In this document: one piece after another, positions 7,294 to 12,097 of the stretch
Position numbering within the stretch: position 1 is the stretch's first letter
Layout: each line of letters opens with the position of its first letter
Assembly: GCA_029934695.1 (NCBI GenBank)
Contig: JAOZLU010000110.1
Coordinates: 2,989-15,085, forward strand
Direction: 5' to 3'
Source: Desulfobacterales bacterium
GTDB taxonomy: Bacteria; Desulfobacterota; Desulfobacteria; Desulfobacterales; 4be13
DNA: 12,097 nucleotides
Position numbers and translations under genes: made by a program
The notes under the pieces: model-generated
What the model saw: only the letters and a program-made list of their open reading frames with translations
Database searches by the model: none
Told to the model about the DNA's origin: nothing

Positions 7294-8208
7294 TTAAAGA
7301 TGTTTACCTATATGACAGACCAATATCTTTCCCTGATGCAGGTGAGATTTTCCCGGATGAAAATAAATTCTATTATAATAATATGTTGAATCTCCTGGAT
7401 AATTATCACTTCTTTCAAGTTTCATATGAGATTCACAGCATATTTTTTCTTTGCATATTCTTTTCGATTTGCTGTCTTTATAATCGAAAACAAAGGATAA
7501 ATTTTCTTTTCGATTAATATTTCCCTCTAAAGTTGTTTTAATACTCGAATCTGATGAAAATGATTTAAGAATTTCCAGAAGATTAACCGGATTAGCCTTA
7601 AAGTGTTTTGGAAAAATATCGTTTAATGCAGTAAGGCTTGAGATGATAGTTTTGGAAAATATAGATAATCCCCCTTCCAAATTTTTCAATGAAAATTTAA
7701 CAATATTGTGAAAAAACAGATTGGGAAAATATTTATCTGACTCATTATAGAAATGGGCTTCTGAGAGTGGATAAATACCTAAAAAATATCTGTGAAAAGA
7801 GAGCCAGTCATTTTTATTGTAAATAAGGAATATTTCATCAATAAAATCTATTTTATGAAGGCAGATAAGTCCGTAAATATTATTTTCATCATGAGCATTC
7901 AAAAGCTCAACAATTTGATCTGTATTCAGAGTTGTGGATGAGGAATGGTCAATTATCTTTTGCAAATATCTTCTTATATCTCTGCTAAATCTTGCACCTT
8001 TTTCAGAGTTATAAAGGAACTCATATAATGGCAGGTCTGGATAAATTTCCTCATTATAAATCGAATCATGACGATACACAGGTTCACCATTCTCTTTGAT
8101 AAAAGCATAGTCAGCAGATAACGAGATTATCTTATCGCCTATTTCTTTAACTGTGATCCCTTTTACATATCTGAATGAATGGTTTAGCAGATATAATTCG
8201 GTCAGCAT
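7294..8208 (-). CDS. Third protein of the DUF262-ATPase operon, function unknown
   Basis: The frame is open from 8286, but that start overlaps the ATPase gene by 85 bases. The ATG at 8208 overlaps the ATPase stop (ATGCTGA), has GAGG eight bases upstream, and begins a sensible protein of 304 residues, so it is chosen. I do not recognise the family. The middle is helical and rich in aromatic residues (SFHRYFLGIYP, YFPNLFFHNIV). The last 50 residues are the most family-like: CCESHMKLERSD, then YYYNRIYFHPG, then GKILVCHIGKHL at the very end. This succession (basic-aromatic RIYF strand, then a HIG strand) recalls RelE-type RNase folds or a small beta-rich nuclease domain; that is a weak inference. 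Tight overlap with the ATPase implies a joint function, most simply as effector. Strongly AT-rich. Confidence 0.8.
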   Translation of the reverse strand: MLTELYLLNHSFRYVKGITVKEIGDKIISLSADYAFIKENGEPVYRHDSIYNEEIYPDLPLYEFLYNSEKGARFSRDIRRYLQKIIDHSSSTTLNTDQIVELLNAHDENNIYGLICLHKIDFIDEIFLIYNKNDWLSFHRYFLGIYPLSEAHFYNESDKYFPNLFFHNIVKFSLKNLEGGLSIFSKTIISSLTALNDIFPKHFKANPVNLLEILKSFSSDSSIKTTLEGNINRKENLSFVFDYKDSKSKRICKEKICCESHMKLERSDNYPGDSTYYYNRIYFHPGKSHLHQGKILVCHIGKHL

Positions 8209-9359
8209 TTTTTCTGCCTCATTTGTCTCAACCTGAACATCTCGCCCAAATCGTTTTCTTCCTGATCCATGAAACCATTTGGCCATTTTGAAAGTTCAAC
8301 TTCTTCATTTAAAGTAATGGGTTCAATATTCGGAAAAGGTTCTTTTCTTTCCTGATTTAAATAATTTATGATTACATCACTATGCCCGATTCGATCTTTG
8401 AGTATTGCCAATCTGACACCGTTTATTACATGCTCGCTGTGAGTTTCAACAATAACCTGTATGCCTGCACCCGCTATCTGGGCTAAGAACTGACCAATCT
8501 TTGACTGTCCAAGCGGATGCAGATGGGCTTCGGGATTTTCCACAATAAACATACAGTTTTTCTTTGCAACTAAACCGCTTACTACTATCGGTAAAACATA
8601 GGTAATTCCAAAACCAATGTTAGGAGGTTTTAAGTAATCCGTTTCACTTCCCTTACGTCTTAAACCAACACGGGCAGAATTCATTTCTTCGTATAAATCA
8701 GAACGGATTTCAATTCCAGGCAGAATTAAATCCATCCACGCTTCAACTTGTTTTTTAAACAGATTGCTCTTTCCTATAATATCATTATAAATACATTTTT
8801 CCTCAGCAACTTTTTCCTCGGCTGATTTGTACATTGCATAGCCTGTATATTCGCCTGCAAAACCTGTAAAAATTTGATCCTGATCGCTAATTGGCTGTGC
8901 ATCCCTTGGTCCGATTCTTTCTGCCATTAAATAATGAAATGAATTTGAAAGTATTGATAACAATTTATTGTCCTCTGATGTAAACAATTCGCTGATATCA
9001 CTGTCAAAACATATAAATAATTCTGGCTCGTCTTTGGAAGCACTGTATTGGAAGGATACAGGTTTATTTTGAAATGGAACTGTCAGCGTAATATGTTCTG
9101 AATCTGTTATTACGTTGGTAACATCTTTGCTGTTGCCAAGGTTCAGATTGAATATTTCATTGAGTTTGATATTAACAGAATCATCATCTCTGATTGAATG
9201 ATATTTAATTTTATCTGCTGTCTGTTTTAGCAACAGCAAGGACTGGATGACGGTAGACTTGCCCCCTCCGTTAGCGCCTGCTAGAATAGTCAGTTTTTTG
9301 AATGGTACTGTAGCATCAAAAAAACATTTGAAATTTTTGATTTGCAGGCTTTCAATCAT
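8202..9359 (-). CDS. AAA ATPase with DUF3696-type C-terminus
   Basis: This 385-residue protein has the standard N-terminus MIESLQIKNFKCF, Walker A GANGGGKST (28-36), a signature-like NIGFGITYVLPI (247-258), Walker B CMFIVENPEAHLHP (269-282) and an H-loop VETHSEHV with H307. The end, SKWPNGFMDQEENDLGEMF (357-375), is the hallmark of the DUF3696 group of AAA_21 ATPases, which often stand beside DUF262 or nuclease genes in defence islands. The start overlaps the DUF262 stop by ATGA, and its own stop overlaps the next start, so the three proteins are translationally coupled. By analogy it hydrolyses ATP to gate an effector after sensing DNA or a phage product. All ATPase motifs look intact. Confidence 0.92.
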   Translation of the reverse strand: MIESLQIKNFKCFFDATVPFKKLTILAGANGGGKSTVIQSLLLLKQTADKIKYHSIRDDDSVNIKLNEIFNLNLGNSKDVTNVITDSEHITLTVPFQNKPVSFQYSASKDEPELFICFDSDISELFTSEDNKLLSILSNSFHYLMAERIGPRDAQPISDQDQIFTGFAGEYTGYAMYKSAEEKVAEEKCIYNDIIGKSNLFKKQVEAWMDLILPGIEIRSDLYEEMNSARVGLRRKGSETDYLKPPNIGFGITYVLPIVVSGLVAKKNCMFIVENPEAHLHPLGQSKIGQFLAQIAGAGIQVIVETHSEHVINGVRLAILKDRIGHSDVIINYLNQERKEPFPNIEPITLNEEVELSKWPNGFMDQEENDLGEMFRLRQMRQKKC

Positions 9360-10732
9360 AATTTGTCACCCAATATTTTTTTTGAAACATTAAAAGATGT
9401 TTTAATTTTAGACAGATCATTGGTACCAGTAGTTATTGCATCATGATACTTATTATTATTTTCTATTTCAGATGCCAAAGGCTTTACTAAATGATTTGAT
9501 TTTACTTTATCCTTAATATCATCAGGTTCATAGCTACTTAACAGGACAGACCATGTGGTAAATAATGATTTATTAATAAACTGCTTTCTGGCGTTAGGCA
9601 ATAAGTGTTCATGTTTAAGTTTTCTGAATGCATATTTACCAAAAAGATAAGCTGCATTTTCCATTGAACGATAAAACGCATTACGAATTTTTCTATATGT
9701 CTCTCCTTTTGTATCGTTAAGAATATTTATGGCATTATCTAAAAAATCATTCATATAGCCGGAATACTTCAAAGTTTCATTGTTTATAAACCGAGAATAG
9801 TAAGAACTGATAAATCGTAAAACGAGTTCCTGATCCTCCATTCTTGTAGGATTTATGCTATAATCTGTTGCAATTTTAAATTCTTCAGAACTTGCCAATT
9901 CTTTTAAAAATTTTCTTGTTCTCTTTGATGCCATGCAATTTCTGATTTCCTGGGGTTTAAGCGATTTCCCGACTTGGTTAATACGTCGGAAAATATCGAA
10001 TTTGATCTTTAACGGTGTTTGGGGATCAATAATATTAAAGCTCAGTTGAGTTTGGCTTATTCTTCTTGAATATTTGGGATCAATATTATCTTCACTCCCT
10101 CTTTTTTTAAAGAACTTGCCTTCACAATCTTTTAAATATTCCAAACCTTTGAGCTTAAATTCATTTTTTAAAAATTGATTTATCACTGTCAGTCTCTGAA
10201 GACCGTCAACAACCTGAAATTTCCCCTCAGAACCCTGTGCCAAATAAAAAGCTGGCAAAGGAATTCTGAGCATCATGGATTCAATGAGCCGTGAACGCTG
10301 ACTGAAATTTTTCCATACAAAATGGCGTTGAAAATCTGGCGAAAGATCAATTTCTCCTTCTTCAATTAATTCATTAACTAAATTTACCTGATAAGGTTTC
10401 GGATCAACTCTTATTAAATCAGGATCGTATGGAAAAGGTTCTTCTTCCATATCATCATCTGTATGTTCAATGCCTGATGATTCAATTTCAGCAATTGCAG
10501 CTTTTTGATCATTAAACTGCGAGATAATTTCATCAACAGGTGTGGATATTTTTGAGTCTTTATTTACATCATATACAGAGCCTGTCTCGCTTTCATATAT
10601 TTCAAGCCGAATATCATCCGCTTCTCCAGACCAAAGAAAAAGGGAATTCATATCGCCTTGTTCTATTTTCTTTCGATTTAAAGTTAATGAGATATCTTCA
10701 TCACTTTTATATTTTTCTATTTTTACTATCAT
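9356..10732 (-). CDS. DUF262 (GmrSD_N-like, ParB-fold) protein
   Basis: This 458-residue protein carries DUF262 from about residue 112: YQVNLVNELIEEGEIDLSPDFQRHFVWKNFSQRSRLIESMMLRIPLPAFYL, then KFQVVDGLQRLTVINQFL at 171-188. In GmrS and related proteins the motif is usually DGQQR; here it is DGLQR. DUF262 is a ParB/Srx-like fold that uses nucleotides in type IV restriction (GmrSD) and in other anti-phage systems. There is no C-terminal DUF1524/HNH nuclease; the last 200 residues are helical and unassigned, so cleavage, if any, must come from a partner. The first 110 residues are an extra acidic domain of unknown role. It heads the operon, has AAGG seven bases before its ATG, and is preceded by a good promoter candidate. 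Confidence 0.9.
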   Translation of the reverse strand: MIVKIEKYKSDEDISLTLNRKKIEQGDMNSLFLWSGEADDIRLEIYESETGSVYDVNKDSKISTPVDEIISQFNDQKAAIAEIESSGIEHTDDDMEEEPFPYDPDLIRVDPKPYQVNLVNELIEEGEIDLSPDFQRHFVWKNFSQRSRLIESMMLRIPLPAFYLAQGSEGKFQVVDGLQRLTVINQFLKNEFKLKGLEYLKDCEGKFFKKRGSEDNIDPKYSRRISQTQLSFNIIDPQTPLKIKFDIFRRINQVGKSLKPQEIRNCMASKRTRKFLKELASSEEFKIATDYSINPTRMEDQELVLRFISSYYSRFINNETLKYSGYMNDFLDNAINILNDTKGETYRKIRNAFYRSMENAAYLFGKYAFRKLKHEHLLPNARKQFINKSLFTTWSVLLSSYEPDDIKDKVKSNHLVKPLASEIENNNKYHDAITTGTNDLSKIKTSFNVSKKILGDKL

Positions 10733-10836
10733 AAAGAACCTTTTTTATGAAACCGGGCAACATATATGAAGAGGTTCCAAAGGCTCTCTTCATTGGAAAA
10801 GAAGAAAAATCTGCTTTATATCTGGGTACGACAGGA

Positions 10837-10865
10837 ATTATAACAGGTTATTCCTCATTTTTTAA
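10837..10865 (-). promoter_or_regulatory. Sigma-70-like promoter of the DUF262 operon
   Basis: On the minus strand a perfect -10 TATAAT (10842-10837) lies 17 bases after TTAAAA (10865-10860), a 4/6 match to TTGACA. The start point would be near 10830, giving a leader of about 100 bases before the DUF262 ATG. A small palindrome, ATAAC-AG-GTTAT (10840-10851), overlaps the -10 and could be an operator. The leader also holds a hairpin-forming GAAGAG/CTCTTC pair. Confidence 0.5.
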
Positions 10866-10911
10866 GGGCATGAAGGGGGCTCCATCTGGGGAGTTATGCG
10901 GGTTTTCAAAA

Positions 10912-10968
10912 ATAACGACAAAGCTCACCGGCGCAGGCTTTTTTGCGTCCGGTGCAGCGCCGGGTTAT
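10912..10968 (-). other. Complete integron attC recombination site
   Basis: Read on the minus strand, the 57-base site has R'' ATAAC (10968-10964), a five-base spacer, L'' GCTGCACCGG (10958-10949), a loop region, L' CCGGTGAGC (10931-10923), a six-base spacer and R' GTTAT (10916-10912). R'' pairs perfectly with R'. L'' pairs perfectly with L' once the single G at 10955 is left out. A second unpaired base (10948) separates the L stem from a further 4-bp stem (CGCA/TGCG) closing an eight-base loop. Paired R and L boxes, an unpaired central spacer and extrahelical bases on the L'' arm are the defining attC features. The orientation fits the minus-strand genes that end four bases before it. Confidence 0.85.
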
Positions 10969-10972
10969 GTGT

Positions 10973-11314
10973 TTATTCATATCGCTGTTTTTTTGATTTA
11001 ATAACTTCTATCACATTGTCATGTTTTTGCCCTTTTATAATATCTTTCAGATGTAAATATTTGCTTTTTTTGTGATATTGCAGATGAATTCGCCAACCAG
11101 ATATTTTATTTATATCAGCTCTATATACAGATTTTTTATATCCGGTAACTCTATGAAGCCTTGTCTTAGGAAAGGTACGTTGTCTATGACATTCATTATC
11201 TTCTAATTCAGCAAGGGCTTCAATCAACTGAACTTTATGTTCATCATCTGGTAATATTTTATTTCCTTCATGTATTATTCCATATTCATCAACAAGTGCT
11301 TTAATTTTAGCCAT
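10973..11314 (-). CDS. Small cassette protein, possible RelE-like or TA partner
   Basis: This 113-residue protein starts at an ATG five bases after AAGGTGA and overlaps the preceding gene by eight bases; its Shine-Dalgarno lies within that gene. I cannot name the family. The first 45 residues are acidic and helical (DDEHKVQLIEALAELED). The rest is basic and strand-rich: TRLHRVTGYKKSVYRADIN, then SGWRIHLQYHKKSKYLHLKD, then IKGQKHDNVIEVI. Alternating basic strands with R-I-H and a final helix could fit a RelE/ParE-type RNase fold, but it could also be the partner of the upstream toxin-like protein. There is no helix-turn-helix of the HigA type. Its TAA stop is four bases from the attC R'' box, the usual layout of a cassette gene. 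Confidence 0.8.
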   Translation of the reverse strand: MAKIKALVDEYGIIHEGNKILPDDEHKVQLIEALAELEDNECHRQRTFPKTRLHRVTGYKKSVYRADINKISGWRIHLQYHKKSKYLHLKDIIKGQKHDNVIEVIKSKKQRYE

Positions 11315-11684
11315 TATTCACCTTTAAAGTAGAGCTTAATTGTTTTTGGTATAATGATTCAGCGATACTTTTAAATTTTTTATCTAATTCTGAATGTCTT
11401 ACAACATGAAACAAAGTGATTATAGTTTGATCAAATAAAGGGTCTTCATCTATTGCCATAATTATCCGTATCTTTCGATTAATTTTTAACGCATATAAAG
11501 TTGATTCATCATCAACCAACTTCAGTTTTACTGGTTGATGGGCATGTTTATAGAATTCGTTAGGATCGGATTCGATAAACTCACAAAGTCTATTAAATTT
11601 CTCAATTATTACGTTCCTTTCCTTTGAAGAAAATTTATCCAATTCTTTTTCAAACCTTTTCGTTGAGTCAAAACGTAAAGTCAT
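11307..11684 (-). CDS. RelE/ParE-superfamily toxin-like protein
   Basis: A TTG at 11699 extends the frame, but the ATG at 11684 follows AGGTGA (11694-11689) at proper spacing and is chosen, giving 125 residues. The order is RelE/ParE-like: a first strand (TLRF), two helices (TKRFEKELDKF and ERNVIIEKFNRLCEFI), then strands VKLKLVDDESTLYALKIN, KIRIIMAID and TIITLFHVVRH. Toxins of this fold cut mRNA at the ribosome or poison gyrase. The length is a little above the usual 85-110 residues, because of a charged tail after residue 100. It lies first in a two-gene unit inside an integron cassette, a common home for toxin-antitoxin pairs; toxin-first order occurs in HigBA. No canonical antitoxin is recognisable, so a toxin role is inferred. 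Confidence 0.75.
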   Translation of the reverse strand: MTLRFDSTKRFEKELDKFSSKERNVIIEKFNRLCEFIESDPNEFYKHAHQPVKLKLVDDESTLYALKINRKIRIIMAIDEDPLFDQTIITLFHVVRHSELDKKFKSIAESLYQKQLSSTLKVNNG

Positions 11685-11990
11685 GTTATCACCTATCAAA
11701 AATAGTTATTATTTTTCTGTTAAAAACTGTTCTAAAAAGCTATTTTTATTCCTGATTAAGCACCTAAACAGAAATTTATCGACATTTCATTACCTTGCTT
11801 TCAGTTTCTTGAAATAGAAATATTTAATAAATATATATTTAGTTCTTATCTCGCTATAAATTAAGATTCAAATCTTTTAAATTATATGAATTCCTGTGCT
11901 TGAAATTTTCCACATTCATTGGATTCAGACTGAATTAAACATTTTGTAAAAGCTTACTAAACTGAATTTGAATATATTAAAATTAAACAC
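11685..11990. other. AT-rich non-coding leader of the cassette
   Basis: About 300 bases with very low GC hold no open frame I can support. Short frames of about 20 codons exist but lack ribosome sites. It should contain the promoter of the two cassette genes; the only pair I see on the minus strand (TTGAAT then TAAGAA) is poor. A + strand AT palindrome lies near 11820-11840. Confidence 0.6.
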
Positions 11991-12057
11991 ATAACGTTCA
12001 TGTTAAGCGGCGGCGGGGGATTTGCTGAGACATTCAACCAAGAAACCGCCCCCGCCG
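11991..12057 (-). other. Interrupted second attC site (L'-R' half and stem)
   Basis: On the minus strand GCTTAAC (12008-12002), a six-base spacer and GTTAT (11995-11991) form an L'-R' half with the same spacing as the complete attC at 10912. GCTTAAC is the L' box of classic attC sites such as that of aadA. A 9-bp stem, CGGCGGGGG (12011-12019) with CCCCCGCCG (12049-12057), forms the central part. The expected L''-R'' half is absent after 12057, where intron-like sequence starts. Confidence 0.6.
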
Positions 12058-12058
12058 T

Positions 12059-12097
12059 GTCGGGTAGCCGGGGGATGTTGCCATCCCCAAGCCCCCT
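12059..12097 (-). mobile_element. 3' end of a group II intron (domain VI), partial
   Basis: Read on the minus strand from the window edge, GGGGGC (12096-12091) pairs with GCT-A-CCC (12068-12062). The A (12065) is left unpaired, and an inner stem GGGGAT/ATCCCC closes a GGCAAC loop. The sequence then ends GAC at 12059, so the bulged A is seven bases from the end. A domain VI hairpin with a bulged branch-point A 7-8 bases before a 3' end in AY is the group II intron hallmark. Domain V and the reverse transcriptase would lie beyond the window, so this rests on the fold alone. Confidence 0.5.

Larger units (their letters stand above)
10916..11994 (-). mobile_element. Integron gene cassette carrying two small genes
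   Basis: Cleavage between G and TT in the R' boxes of the two attC sites defines a cassette of 1,079 bases on the minus strand, starting TTATGTGTTTA (from 11994) and ending with G at 10916. When closed into a circle, the junction gives GTTATGTGTTTA, a perfect 12-base complement of TAAACACATAAC (10975-10964), which includes R''. In the integrated form the R boxes pair over only five bases, because R' is completed by the next segment. Longer pairing of R'' with the cassette's own first bases is what a native cassette should show. It holds an AT-rich leader, two overlapping genes and its attC. Confidence 0.7.

Noticed and set aside
8209..8286. Longer start for the third protein of the DUF262 operon
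   Set aside because: It lies wholly within the ATPase coding region in another frame, while the ATG at 8208 has a ribosome site and a coupled stop-start overlap.
7294..10915. DUF262 operon as a large gene cassette of the same integron
   Set aside because: No attC follows its last gene, and no sequence complementary to its putative first bases (TTATTTTT after the core G) is present near 7242-7300.
10923..10958. Rho-independent terminator after the cassette genes
   Set aside because: The T-run is in the loop and not after the stem; the paired boxes and extrahelical bases fit attC better.
10747..11001. 84-codon + strand open frame in the region upstream of the DUF262 operon
   Set aside because: It runs through the attC site and the promoter candidate, has no ribosome site, and its product looks like translated palindrome.

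Overview
The window looks like chromosomal DNA of a Gram-negative bacterium. It carries a lipopolysaccharide core heptosyltransferase, a CDP-alcohol phosphatidyltransferase and a signal-peptide protein with a FlgT-like N-terminal domain. Dense short intergenic palindromes and defence-type genes fit a large, repeat-rich genome such as those of some Desulfobacterota; that assignment is a guess, as no marker gene is present.

Left part (1-4842, + strand): an 11-bp tandem repeat precedes the FlgT-like gene (96-1376). Then come a CDP-alcohol phosphatidyltransferase (1598-2146), a REPIN-like paired hairpin (2204-2294), an unrecognised protein with a possible PD-(D/E)xK core (2358-2954), an AAA ATPase (3026-4306) and a PIN-like protein (4303-4842). 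The last two overlap by ATGA and probably act together. The PIN-like gene has a 47-bp tandem duplication whose reading frame is rescued by one extra A.

Middle (4855-7241, - strand): two glycosyltransferases, a WaaQ/RfaQ-type GT9 enzyme and a GT4 enzyme, probably build the LPS core or surface glycan. A palindromic repeat lies between them.

Right part (7294-12097, - strand): this stretch is visibly more AT-rich. A tightly overlapping three-gene operon encodes a DUF262 protein, a DUF3696-type ATPase and a third protein of unknown function. It resembles anti-phage or restriction-like modules and is the strongest candidate for an uncharacterised system. Next to it is what reads as an integron gene cassette (10916-11994): a complete 57-bp attC site with paired R and L boxes and extrahelical bases, preceded by two overlapping small genes. 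One of these is RelE/ParE-like, so a toxin-antitoxin-type cassette is likely. The first 11 bases of the cassette, joined to its last base, are a perfect 12-bp complement of the sequence ending in the attC R'' box, as expected for a native cassette closed into a circle. At the right edge a second attC keeps only its L'-R' half and stem. It is followed by a fold with the features of group II intron domain VI (bulged A seven bases from a GAC end), suggesting an intron inserted into that attC.

No integrase, tRNA, rRNA or CRISPR array is visible.
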